This document shows, in pieces, positions 7,825-16,312 of a stretch of 64,000 bases of DNA. Numbering within the stretch: position 1 is the stretch's first letter; each line of letters begins with the position of its first letter. The stretch lies in NCBI GenBank assembly GCA_963775395.1, contig CAVZIX010000006.1, forward strand, positions 114,604 to 178,603. The letters are read 5' to 3'. The translations under genes and the position numbers were made by a program. This DNA is from JAIBJN01 sp963775395. GTDB lineage: Bacteria; Actinomycetota; Thermoleophilia; Gaiellales; Gaiellaceae. Below the pieces are notes generated by a model that made no database searches, was not told the DNA's origin, and worked only from the letters and a program-made list of their open reading frames with translations.

Positions 7825-8766
7825 ATGAAAACCTCGGAGCTCGACTACGACCTGCCGCCCGACCTGATCGCCCAGCGTCCGCTCGAGCGGCGCGACGACT
7901 CGCGGCTCCTCGTTGCCGACCGGGCCTCGGGCGAGGTCCGGCACCGCAGCTTCCGTGATCTCGGCGACGAGCTTCCCGAGGGCGCGCTCGTCGTCGTCAA
8001 CGACACCCGCGTGATTCCGGCGCGGCTGCGCGTGCGTAGGGAGACGGGTGGGGAAGCGGAGGTGCTGCTCCTCGAGCCGGCGGGCGACGGCCTGTGGGAG
8101 GCGCTCGCCCGGCCGACCAGGCGCCTGCGGCCGGGGATGCGGCTCGGCCCCGCCGAGCTCGTCGAGCACACGGGCGGCGGGCGCTGGCTCGTCCGCCTCG
8201 ACGGGGAGCCTGAGGGCGAGGCCCCACTTCCGCCGTACATCACAGAGCCCCTCGCGGACGCCGAGCGCTACCAGACGGTCTACGCGGAAGCCGCCGGCTC
8301 GGCCGCGGCTCCGACGGCCGGGCTCCACTTCACGCCCGAGCTCCTCGCCGGGCTGGATGTCGAGCGCATCACGCTCCACGTCGGCCTCGACACCTTCCGG
8401 CCCGTGACGGCCGACCACCTCGCCGACCACGAGATCCACAGCGAGCGCTACCGGGTGGAGCCGGTGGCATGGGAGCGGATCCGAGACGCGGAGCGCGTGG
8501 TGGCCGTGGGAACCACGACGGTGCGCGTCGTCGAGTCGCTCGCGCGCGGCGCGCCGCTGGAGGGCCGGACGAGCCTGTTCGTCACGCCGGGCTTCGAGTT
8601 CGGCCGCGTGGACGCGCTCGTGACCAACTTCCACCTGCCGCGCTCGACCCTGCTCGCGCTGGTCATGGCGTTCGCGGGCGTCGAGGAGACGCGTCGCCTC
8701 TACCGGCTCGCGATCGAGGAGCGGTACCGCTTCTACTCCTTCGGCGATGCGATGCTCCTCCTGTGA
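7825..8766 (+). CDS. queA: S-adenosylmethionine:tRNA ribosyltransferase-isomerase
   Basis: Transfers and isomerises the ribosyl group of AdoMet onto 7-aminomethyl-7-deazaguanine in tRNA, giving epoxyqueuosine. At 313 residues it is slightly shorter than E. coli QueA (about 356). The N-terminus DYDLPPDLIAQRPLERRDDS, VVNDTRVIPARL, PPYI, the GSAAAPTAGLHFT block, HVGLDTFRPV and TNFHLPRSTLL match the family. ATG at 7825 gives the standard N-terminus. It is followed by tgt, the enzyme acting just before it in queuosine synthesis. Confidence 0.95.
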   Translation: MKTSELDYDLPPDLIAQRPLERRDDSRLLVADRASGEVRHRSFRDLGDELPEGALVVVNDTRVIPARLRVRRETGGEAEVLLLEPAGDGLWEALARPTRRLRPGMRLGPAELVEHTGGGRWLVRLDGEPEGEAPLPPYITEPLADAERYQTVYAEAAGSAAAPTAGLHFTPELLAGLDVERITLHVGLDTFRPVTADHLADHEIHSERYRVEPVAWERIRDAERVVAVGTTTVRVVESLARGAPLEGRTSLFVTPGFEFGRVDALVTNFHLPRSTLLALVMAFAGVEETRRLYRLAIEERYRFYSFGDAMLLL

Positions 8767-8881
8767 CCCACCCTCCCTTCTATCTCCGGGGCACCCCGTC
8801 CCACCACCCGCTTTCGACGGTAACGCCGGAAAGCGCACCCGTGGCGCGCGAAATGTGTCGACTTACGCGCGGAACCGTGCC

Positions 8882-10009
8882 GTGAGCTTCACGGTGAGCG
8901 CGACCGACGGCGCGGCCCGCGCCGGGACGCTGCGCACGGCCCACGGCGACGTGCCGACGCCGGCGTTCATGCCGGTGGGGACGAAGGCGAGCGTCAAGAG
9001 CCTCGATCCGGCTCGCCTGCGCGAGCTCGGGACGACGATCCTCCTCGGCAACACCTACCACCTGCACTTCCGGCCCGGCGCGGACCTGATCGAGGAGCTC
9101 GGGGGCCTGCACCGCTTCATGGCCTGGGACGGGCCGATCCTGACGGACTCGGGCGGGTTCCAGGTCTTTTCGCTTCGCGACACGATCGTCGCGGCCGACG
9201 ACGAGGGCGTGACGTTCCGCTCCGTCTACGACGGCGAAGCCGCGCGCTTCACGCCCCAGCTGGCCGCCGACATCCAGCGCCGGCTCGGGTCGGACATCGC
9301 CATGTGCCTCGACATCTGCCTTCCAGCAGGCGCGGCGGCGCGTGAGCTGGAGGAGGCCTCCGACCGCACGACGCGCTGGGCCGAGCGTCAGCTCGCCGCG
9401 CCGCGGGCGGACGGGCAGCTCCTCTTCGGCATCTCCCAGGGCGGCACGGACGTCGACCTCCGGCGGCGGTCGATCGAGGAGATCGCGGCGCTCGGCTTCG
9501 ACGGCAATGCTCTCGGCGGGCTGAGCGTGGGGGAAGACCGCGAGCTGATGCTCGAGACCGTGGCCTGGAGCGCGCCGCTCCTGCCAGCCGAGAAGCCGCG
9601 CTACTTCATGGGGATCGGGGACCCGGCAGGGATCCTCGAGGTCGTCGAGCGCGGCGTCGACATGTTCGACTGCGTGCTCCCGACGCGCCTCGGGCGCACG
9701 GGCTCGGCGCTGACGTGGGAGGGCCGCCTGAACCTCCGCAACGCCCGCTTCGCGCGCGACCCCGCGCCGCTCCAGGAAGGGTGCCCGTGCCGGGCGTGCA
9801 CCGGCTTCTCGCGCGCATACCTGCGCCACCTCGTGAACCAGCAGGAGCTGCTCGGCCTCGCGCTGCTCTCCGAGCACAACATCCGCTTTCTGCTCGACCT
9901 GACGGCAGGCGCGCGGGCGGCGATCGAGCGGGGCGAGCTCGCGACCTTCAAGGCGGAGGCACTGGATCGGCTCGGGCCGCCCCCGGCCGTGGCGGTCGCA
10001 CCGGAGTGA
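8882..10009 (+). CDS. tgt: queuine tRNA-ribosyltransferase (TGT)
   Basis: Exchanges guanine 34 of GUN-anticodon tRNAs for preQ1. The 375 residues show the TIM-barrel family motifs: NTYHLHFRPG, the base-recognition Asp in LTDSGGFQVFSL, SDIAMCLDIC, the GGLSVGE loop, nucleophile Asp in FDCVLPTRLGRTG, and the zinc site CPCRACTGFSRAYLRHL followed by a His. GTG at 8882 (VSFTVSATDG) was preferred because the family starts here; an earlier GTG at 8858 is possible. Co-oriented with queA and spaced by 115 bases. Confidence 0.95.
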   Translation: MSFTVSATDGAARAGTLRTAHGDVPTPAFMPVGTKASVKSLDPARLRELGTTILLGNTYHLHFRPGADLIEELGGLHRFMAWDGPILTDSGGFQVFSLRDTIVAADDEGVTFRSVYDGEAARFTPQLAADIQRRLGSDIAMCLDICLPAGAAARELEEASDRTTRWAERQLAAPRADGQLLFGISQGGTDVDLRRRSIEEIAALGFDGNALGGLSVGEDRELMLETVAWSAPLLPAEKPRYFMGIGDPAGILEVVERGVDMFDCVLPTRLGRTGSALTWEGRLNLRNARFARDPAPLQEGCPCRACTGFSRAYLRHLVNQQELLGLALLSEHNIRFLLDLTAGARAAIERGELATFKAEALDRLGPPPAVAVAPE

Positions 10010-10121
10010 CGAGACCCCCGGCCTGATACTTTTTCCCGGCACAATTGTGTGTCAGACGTCCTTGCGGCGCCCCGCGAGGAATGGGCGCGCGCGGTCGAGA
10101 CACGTCTAGGAGGCTCAAGCA

Positions 10122-10490
10122 GTGGACCCAATCTTTCTCTTCTTCCTCGTGATGCTCGTGTTCCTGTACCTCCTGCTGGTGCGTCCTCAGCGGCAGCAGG
10201 CAAAGCGTCATCAGGAGATGCTCCAGAGCCTCAGCGTCGGCGACGAGGTCATCACGGCCGGCGGCGTCTACGGCGAGGTGACCGAGATCGACGACGAGCG
10301 CGTACAGCTCGAGGTCGACGCCGACGTCCGTATCGCCGTCGCCCGAAAGGCGATCGCCAGCAAGGTGAGCCCGGAGGAGGCAGCCGTGATGGCCGGGGAG
10401 CCGGAAGAGGCCCCCGAGCCGATGGAAGCGCCCGAGCCGGCGTCGATCGACCAGGTCGAGCCTGTGGCGGAGGAACAGGCCCGCCGCTAG
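10122..10490 (+). CDS. yajC: preprotein translocase subunit YajC
   Basis: Accessory subunit of the Sec translocon, binding SecDF. The 122 residues have one N-terminal membrane helix (IFLFFLVMLVFLYLLLV), then the family signature RPQRQQAKRHQEML and LSVGDEVITAGGVYGEV. The tail is acidic (EEAPEPMEAPEPAS). The GTG start is preceded by AGGAGG. It is immediately upstream of secDF, the usual order. Confidence 0.92.
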   Translation: MDPIFLFFLVMLVFLYLLLVRPQRQQAKRHQEMLQSLSVGDEVITAGGVYGEVTEIDDERVQLEVDADVRIAVARKAIASKVSPEEAAVMAGEPEEAPEPMEAPEPASIDQVEPVAEEQARR

Positions 10491-10508
10491 GCCCAGAGCG
10501 CAGCACCC

Positions 10509-13298
10509 GTGCGTCGCTACCTCCTCATCCTGACCGCCCTCTTCGGGGTGATCGCCGCGGTCGGCGTGCTGAGCATCTTTCGCTCGCCGACGCTCGGGCT
10601 CGATCTCCAGGGCGGCCTCGAGGTCGTCCTCGAAGCGCGGCCGGAAGCGGGACAGGAGCTGACCGAAGCCGACCTCGACCGCTCGGTCGAGATCATCCGG
10701 AGCCGCGTCGACAAGATCGGCGTCTCGGAACCGGAGATCCGTAAGCAGGGCGACAACCAGATCGTCGTCGACCTCGCCGGCGTCTTCGACCAGGGCCGCG
10801 CCGCCGACATCATCGGCCAGACGGCCCAGCTCGAGTTCTACGACCTCCAGGGCGACGCCATGCCGATCTCGCAGAACCCCGCTGACCCGACAGGGATGCC
10901 GCAGGCGAGCGCGACGCTCCTACCGCTTCTCACGGCCGAGGACGCCCTCCCCGAGGGGACGGAGGCGCGCGAGTGGTACCTGTATTCCGAGTCGGAGTCC
11001 CGCCTCGCGGGGCCGGCGGCGACCAAGGAGGCTCTGGCCCAGCAGGTCGAGGGGGGCGTGATCCCCGAGGGAGCCCAGTATTTCGTGGTTCCCGAGGGCA
11101 CGACTGTTCTCACCTGTGGGAGCACGACGAACGACGAATCGGCGGCCGCGCGGCCCTGCCCGGGCAACGTCTCGGCCGCCTCGCCTTGGTACTACCTCTA
11201 CCGCTACGAGCCCGACGCGGCCGAGGACCCGAGCCCGGCCCTGACGGGCGAGGACCTCAACGCCGACGGCACGCGCCAGGACTTCGGCCAGGACGGCCAG
11301 CCGAACGTCCTCCTCGACTTCACGGACGAGGGCGGGGACAGGTTCCACGAGATCACGCGGAGGCTCTCTCAGCGCGGGCAGACTCTGGCCACCACGAACC
11401 AAGCGGAAGGCGACCAGGAGCGGGCCTTCGCCCAGAGCTTCGCGATCGTCCTCGACAACGAGATCCGCTCGTTCCCGATCATCGACTTCACCGACCCGCA
11501 GCTCAGGGACGGCATTGCCGGCGGGAGCGCGGAGATCACCGGCCTCGACGGGCTCGACGAGGCGAAGGACCTGGCACTCGTCCTCCAGACCGGTGCCCTG
11601 CCCGTCGAGTTCGTCCAGGTCGAGCGGACGCAGATCTCCGCCACGCTCGGTGAGGACTCGCTCCGAGAGGCCATGATCGCGGCGCTCGTCGGGCTGATCG
11701 CCGTCGCGATCTTCCTGCTCATCGCCTATCGCTTCCTCGGCGTCGTCGCCATCGTCGGCCTCGCCGTCTACGGGATCTTCCTCTACGGCGCGATCCTCGC
11801 CTTCGAGGTGACGATGACGCTGCCGGGCATCGCAGGAATCATCCTCACGATCGGTGTCGCGGCCGACGCGAACATCGTCATCTTCGAACGCATCAAGGAA
11901 GAGGTGCGCGCGGGCAAATCGGTGCGCGCGGCCATCGCCACCGGCTACCGCAAGGGCTTCGCCACGATCGTCGACGCCAACGTCGTCACGATGATCACGG
12001 CGTTCGTGCTCTTCGCGGCCGCCACGGGCGGCGTCCGCGGATTCGCCCTCATGCTCCTGGTCGGGACGCTGCTCTCGATGCTCACGGCCGTGCTGGCCAC
12101 ACGTGCGCTCCTCGGCGTTCTCGGCCGCTTCCGCTGGTTCGACAACCCCAAGTTCATGGGCGCCAGTGCCGAGAAGATCCCGGAGTGGCAGAAGATCGAC
12201 TTCGTCGGCAAGCGTCGGATCTGGTTCTCGATCGCGACCGGGGTGCTCGTCATCTCGATCGGCTTGATCGTGTTCAAGGGCCTCAACTTGGGAATCGACT
12301 TCGAGGGCGGGAGCCAGGTCTCGTTCGAGACGCCGCAGCCGACGACGGTCGACCGCGTGCGCGAGGAGGCGGCGTCCGTCGGCCTGGCCGACGCCGTCAT
12401 CCAGGGACGCGGGAGCGAGACCGACGGCGGGTACGAGCAGTTCCAGATCAAGACGGAGACGCTGACCGAGGCGCAGCAGGCGGAGCTGACGACCTCACTG
12501 CAGCGCGACCTGGACGCCGAGGCGATCGGCGTCCGCAGCGTGTCCGGGAGCTTCAGCGACCAGATCCTGCGCGGGGCGATCCTCGCCATCGTCGTCTCCC
12601 TGGTCCTGATCGTCATCTACGTGACGATCCGCTTCGAGTTCGTCTTCGCGCTCCCGATCTTCCGAGCGCTGTTCTACGACGTGACGGTCGCGATGGGCGT
12701 GTATGCGCTCGTCGGCTGGGAGGTGACGGCCGCGACCGTGGCCGCCATCCTCACCATCCTCGGCTACTCGATGTACGACACGATCATCATCTTCGACCGC
12801 GTGCGCGAGAACATCCCGCTCATGCGCAAGTCGAGCTTCGCGGCCATCGCCAACCAGTCGCTGTGGGAGACGATTCGGCGCTCGCTGGCCACGAGCTTCA
12901 TCACGCTCCTCCCGATCGCTTCGCTGATCCTCTTCGGCGGGGAGACGCTGAAGGAGTTCGCATTCGCGCTGCTGATCGGCATCGGCTCCGGCGCGTTCTC
13001 GACGATCTTCATCGCCACGCCGTTCCTCGCGGTTCTGAAGGAGCGCGAGCCCGAGTACGCGCGGCGCAAGGACGCGGGCCTCCAGGAGAAGCTCGACACC
13101 GTCGGCGAGAAGGCCGACGTCGAGCCGGCCGAGGAGCCTGTCGCCGTCGAGCAGGAGCCCGAGCCCGAGGAGCCGGAGGAGGCGGAGACGGTCGCCGCGG
13201 ACGCGACTCCGGGGAACGGCGAAGGGGACGGCGCGGCCGCCCGACGGGAGGCGCGCCGCAAACGGAGGCGCGCGAGGCCACATGGCCGAGCCCGCTAG
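10509..13298 (+). CDS. secDF: fused protein-export membrane protein SecDF
   Basis: Proton-driven partner of SecYEG that helps pull preproteins across the membrane. The 929 residues are SecD then SecF in one chain. The SecD half (about 1-555) has TM1, GLDLQGGLEVVLEA, a large external P1 domain and the five-helix block with GVAADANIVIFERIKEE. The SecF half (about 560-885) starts with a new TM and NLGIDFEGGSQVSFE and has GYSMYDTIIIFDRVREN. The last 70 residues are an acidic EPEPEEPEEAE tail, then a very basic end. SecD and SecF are usually separate in Actinomycetia. The last 17 bases overlap the next gene. GTG start. Confidence 0.95.
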   Translation: MRRYLLILTALFGVIAAVGVLSIFRSPTLGLDLQGGLEVVLEARPEAGQELTEADLDRSVEIIRSRVDKIGVSEPEIRKQGDNQIVVDLAGVFDQGRAADIIGQTAQLEFYDLQGDAMPISQNPADPTGMPQASATLLPLLTAEDALPEGTEAREWYLYSESESRLAGPAATKEALAQQVEGGVIPEGAQYFVVPEGTTVLTCGSTTNDESAAARPCPGNVSAASPWYYLYRYEPDAAEDPSPALTGEDLNADGTRQDFGQDGQPNVLLDFTDEGGDRFHEITRRLSQRGQTLATTNQAEGDQERAFAQSFAIVLDNEIRSFPIIDFTDPQLRDGIAGGSAEITGLDGLDEAKDLALVLQTGALPVEFVQVERTQISATLGEDSLREAMIAALVGLIAVAIFLLIAYRFLGVVAIVGLAVYGIFLYGAILAFEVTMTLPGIAGIILTIGVAADANIVIFERIKEEVRAGKSVRAAIATGYRKGFATIVDANVVTMITAFVLFAAATGGVRGFALMLLVGTLLSMLTAVLATRALLGVLGRFRWFDNPKFMGASAEKIPEWQKIDFVGKRRIWFSIATGVLVISIGLIVFKGLNLGIDFEGGSQVSFETPQPTTVDRVREEAASVGLADAVIQGRGSETDGGYEQFQIKTETLTEAQQAELTTSLQRDLDAEAIGVRSVSGSFSDQILRGAILAIVVSLVLIVIYVTIRFEFVFALPIFRALFYDVTVAMGVYALVGWEVTAATVAAILTILGYSMYDTIIIFDRVRENIPLMRKSSFAAIANQSLWETIRRSLATSFITLLPIASLILFGGETLKEFAFALLIGIGSGAFSTIFIATPFLAVLKEREPEYARRKDAGLQEKLDTVGEKADVEPAEEPVAVEQEPEPEEPEEAETVAADATPGNGEGDGAAARREARRKRRRARPHGRAR

Positions 13299-13626
13299 CG
13301 ACTCGGACCGCTCGCTCCGCGAGGCAGCCGAGGAGCTGTTCCTCGCAGGGGTCGGCGTCGTCGCGCTGACGAAGGACCGCGCCGACGAGCTCGTCGAAGA
13401 ACTGGTCGGCCGCGGCAAGGTCAGCCGCGAGGACGCGAAGGAGGTCGTCGACGAGGTCATGGGCCGCTGGCGCGGGGAGGCGATCCGCGTCGGTGAGCGC
13501 GCCGGCTCGACGCTCTCCGGGGTCTTTCGCGAGGTCGGGCTCGTGACGCGCCGCGAGTACGAGGAGCTCGAGCTCAGGCTCGCCCAGCTCGAGCATCGCC
13601 TGCGCCTGGTCGAGAAGGAGAAGTAA
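13282..13626 (+). CDS. phasin-like coiled-coil protein
   Basis: A 114-residue helical protein. Residues about 12-60 resemble the polyhydroxyalkanoate-regulator/phasin-like pattern (ELFLAGVGVVALTKDRADEL, then VGRGKVSREDAKEVVDEV), followed by a C-terminal coiled coil (YEELELRLAQLEHRLRLVEKE). Such small proteins often sit beside UbiB/AarF-type kinases, as here: the next gene starts four bases later. The ATG lies within the end of secDF. The exact function is unknown. Confidence 0.7.
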   Translation: MAEPASDSDRSLREAAEELFLAGVGVVALTKDRADELVEELVGRGKVSREDAKEVVDEVMGRWRGEAIRVGERAGSTLSGVFREVGLVTRREYEELELRLAQLEHRLRLVEKEK

Positions 13627-13629
13627 GAC

Positions 13630-15300
13630 GTGAGCTCGAGACCCGCCGTGCGACAGCTGGGGCGGATCTCGGAGATCGCCCAGGTCGCCGCCAAGCACGG
13701 CTTCGGCTACCTGTTCGAGACGCGCGGCCCCGCGGCGGTCCGCTCCCGGCGCGGGCGTGAGGTCGAGCTCGAGGGCGGCGGTTCCCCGCGCGGCCAGCGG
13801 CTGCGCGAGATGCTCGACGAGCTCGGGCCGACGTTCGTCAAGTTCGGCCAGCTGCTCTCGACGCGTCCTGACATCGTCCCGCCCGATGTCGTCTTCGAGC
13901 TGAAGGCGCTCCAGGACTCGGTCAGCCCGTTCCCGTTCGACCAGGCGCGTGAGGTCGTCGAGTCGGACCTCGGGCTCACGCTCGAGCAGCTCTATCTCGA
14001 GTTCGACGAGACGCCGATTGCGGCCGCCTCGATCGGGCAGGTACACCGCGCGGTGCTACCGAACGGCCGCCGCGTCGTCGTCAAGGTGCAGCGGCCGAAC
14101 GCCCCGCGGCAGATCGAGGCCGACCTGGAGCTCATGTACCAGCTCGCCCGTCTCGCGCGCGAGCGCGTACGCGCGCTGGAGTTCATCGACACGGTCGCGG
14201 TCGTCGACGAGTTCGCCCGCTCGATCAGGCAGGAGCTCGACTACCGGATCGAGGCCCGCAACGCCGAGCAGTTCCACAAGAACTTCGCCGGCCACCCGCA
14301 CGTTCGCGTGCCGCGGGTCTTCTGGAGCTACTCGCGCTCCCGCGTGCTGACGCTGGAGCTGCTCGAGGGCGTGCAGGTGCGGGACATCGACGTGGCCCGG
14401 TACACGATGGAGGAGCGCCGCCGACTGGCCTACCGCATCGCGGAGACGTGGATGGCGATGATCTTCCGCCACGGCTTCTTCCACGCGGACCCGCACCCGG
14501 CGAACATTCTCGTCCTGGAGCAGACCGACCAGATCGGGCTCGTCGACTTCGGCACGGCCGGCCAGCTCGCGCCCGACGACTCGTCCAAGCTGACGGGCCT
14601 GTTCATCGACGTCGTCAACCAGAACGTCGAGGCGATTCCGCGCCGCCTGGCCTCGGTCGGGGTGAGGTACCCGAAGGACAAAGAGGAGGAGTTCGTCGTC
14701 GAGCTGCGCGCGATCTTCGACCGCTACTACGGCGCGAGCCTCTCCGAGATCGACCCGATCCAGGTGATCCGCGAGGCCTTCGCCCTCATCTACCGGATGC
14801 ACCTCACGCTGCCGACGCGGTTCATCCTCCTCGACCGGGCGATCGCAACCCTCGGCTCGGTCGGCGCCGAGCTCTACCCGGACTTCAACGTCTTCGAGGT
14901 CGCGAAGCCGTACGCGCGCGAGCTCATGATTGAGCGCTTCACGCCGCAGCGAGTCGCGGCCCGCATGCAGAACGAGGTGCGCAACTACGCGACCATGATG
15001 CTCGAGCTCCCGTACCAGGTGCACGACGTCCTCCAGGAAGTGCGGGACGGCCAGATCGAGGTGGGCTTTCGCCACGAGGGCCTCGAGGCCCTCATCCACC
15101 GCATGGACACGGCGTTCAACCGCATCGGCATCGCCATGGTGGCCGTCGGCGGGGCCGTGACGTCGGGCATCCTTGCCGCCATGGTGGAGGAGGGCCACAA
15201 GGTCCTGGGCATCTACTGGATTGCCGCGGTCGGGCTCCTGCTCTCGACCATCCTGAGCCTCTGGCTCGTGTGGGGCGTGCTGCGCTCCGGGAGGCTGTGA
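13630..15300 (+). CDS. UbiB/AarF (ABC1) family protein kinase-like protein
   Basis: An atypical kinase-like ATPase. Family members support isoprenoid-quinone or lipid metabolism. The 556 residues show the N-terminal KxGQ motif (VKFGQLLSTRPDIVP), the Ala-rich nucleotide loop (IAAASIGQVH), the ATP Lys (VVVKVQRPN), HADPHPANI (catalytic Asp/Asn) and VDFGTAGQL (metal Asp). Two C-terminal membrane helices follow (about 500-520 and 528-552). GTG start. The stop overlaps the deaminase-fusion start (GTGA). Confidence 0.92.
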   Translation: MSSRPAVRQLGRISEIAQVAAKHGFGYLFETRGPAAVRSRRGREVELEGGGSPRGQRLREMLDELGPTFVKFGQLLSTRPDIVPPDVVFELKALQDSVSPFPFDQAREVVESDLGLTLEQLYLEFDETPIAAASIGQVHRAVLPNGRRVVVKVQRPNAPRQIEADLELMYQLARLARERVRALEFIDTVAVVDEFARSIRQELDYRIEARNAEQFHKNFAGHPHVRVPRVFWSYSRSRVLTLELLEGVQVRDIDVARYTMEERRRLAYRIAETWMAMIFRHGFFHADPHPANILVLEQTDQIGLVDFGTAGQLAPDDSSKLTGLFIDVVNQNVEAIPRRLASVGVRYPKDKEEEFVVELRAIFDRYYGASLSEIDPIQVIREAFALIYRMHLTLPTRFILLDRAIATLGSVGAELYPDFNVFEVAKPYARELMIERFTPQRVAARMQNEVRNYATMMLELPYQVHDVLQEVRDGQIEVGFRHEGLEALIHRMDTAFNRIGIAMVAVGGAVTSGILAAMVEEGHKVLGIYWIAAVGLLLSTILSLWLVWGVLRSGRL

Positions 15301-16163
15301 CCGCGACCGAGGCCGAGCTCCTCGAGCGCGCGGTGGCGCTCGCGCGGGCGAACGTTGACGCGGGCGAGGAGCCCTTCGGGTCCTTGGTCGCCAAGGACGG
15401 GGAGGTCATCGGTGAGGGCGTGAACACGACCGCGCGGGACGCGGACCCGACCGCGCACGCGGAGGTCGCCGCGGTGCGTGAGGCCTGCCGCCGGTTGGGG
15501 ACGACCGACCTCGGGGGAGCGACCGTCGTGACGAGCTGCGAGCCGTGCCCGATGTGCCGCACGGTCGCCGTGCTCGCGGGCGTGACCCGCATTGTTTACG
15601 CCGTGCCCGCGGAGGTGGCGGCGACCTTCGGGTTCGCGCTCTCGCCTCCCGGAGCCGAGATCATGGCCGCCTGGCCGCTTCCGGGCATGCTCGAGCACGT
15701 CCCGACCCCGCGCGCGGAGGAGCCGTTCGAGCGCTTCGCCCGATCGGAGCGTGGGAGCCGCCCGCGTCCGGTGCGGGAGCTGCGGACGGCGGTGACCGTC
15801 GACGAGTACGACCTGGTGCTGGCGTTCTATCGCGACACGCTGGGGCTGCCGGTGATCGAGGCCTGGGAGGACGGCGAGGCCCGCGGCGTCATCCTGGACG
15901 CCGGCCGTGCGACGCTCGAGCTCCTCTCCGTGGCACAGGCCGAGCTGATCGACAGCGTCGAGGTGGGGCGGAGGGTCGCCGGCCCGGTGCGGCTCGCGCT
16001 CGAGGTCGCCGATTCCCGAGAGACCGCGCGCTGGCTCGTCGAGGGCGGCGCCGAGCAACTCGCCGACCCGGTCCTGACGCCGTGGAACGACCTCAACGTC
16101 CGTCTGCGGGCGCCGGGCGGGATGCAGCTCACCCTCTTCACGCCGTCGAAGCCCGCGGAGTAG
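15297..16163 (+). CDS. nucleoside/guanine-type deaminase fused to a glyoxalase-fold domain
   Basis: A 288-residue two-domain protein. Residues about 1-155 are a zinc deaminase of the cytidine/guanine deaminase superfamily, with HAE at 54-56 (zinc His and catalytic Glu) and PCPMC at 83-87 (zinc Cys). Residues about 166-288 form a vicinal-oxygen-chelate (glyoxalase/bleomycin-resistance) domain (YDLVLAFYRDTLGLPVIEAW ... LRAPGGMQLTLF). A linker rich in Arg/Glu joins them. The fusion is unusual; both parts look intact. The substrate is unknown. GTG start overlaps the kinase stop; the gene may continue the secDF operon. Confidence 0.82.
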   Translation: MTATEAELLERAVALARANVDAGEEPFGSLVAKDGEVIGEGVNTTARDADPTAHAEVAAVREACRRLGTTDLGGATVVTSCEPCPMCRTVAVLAGVTRIVYAVPAEVAATFGFALSPPGAEIMAAWPLPGMLEHVPTPRAEEPFERFARSERGSRPRPVRELRTAVTVDEYDLVLAFYRDTLGLPVIEAWEDGEARGVILDAGRATLELLSVAQAELIDSVEVGRRVAGPVRLALEVADSRETARWLVEGGAEQLADPVLTPWNDLNVRLRAPGGMQLTLFTPSKPAE

Positions 16164-16198
16164 GGAGGAGCCGGGCAGCCGCGCCCGAAGGGGATCGG

Positions 16199-16312
16199 AT
16201 GCAGATCCTCTTCTGGTGGCGCCGGCGCAAGATCCTGCGCGCGTGGCGCCGCGGCACGATCGACTACGCGCAGGCGCGCTGGCGCATCGAGCGCCTGGCC
16301 CGCGGTCTCTAG
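16199..16312 (+). CDS. possible very small basic protein
   Basis: A 37-residue open frame starting at ATG 35 bases after the deaminase fusion, with a GGGGATC stretch before the start. It is strongly basic and Trp/Arg-rich (FWWRRRKILRAW, then ARWRIERLARGL). The pattern resembles a membrane-associated amphipathic helix. Its last bases overlap the convergent RTX gene. Could be chance; no homologue is recognised. Confidence 0.35.
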   Translation: MQILFWWRRRKILRAWRRGTIDYAQARWRIERLARGL

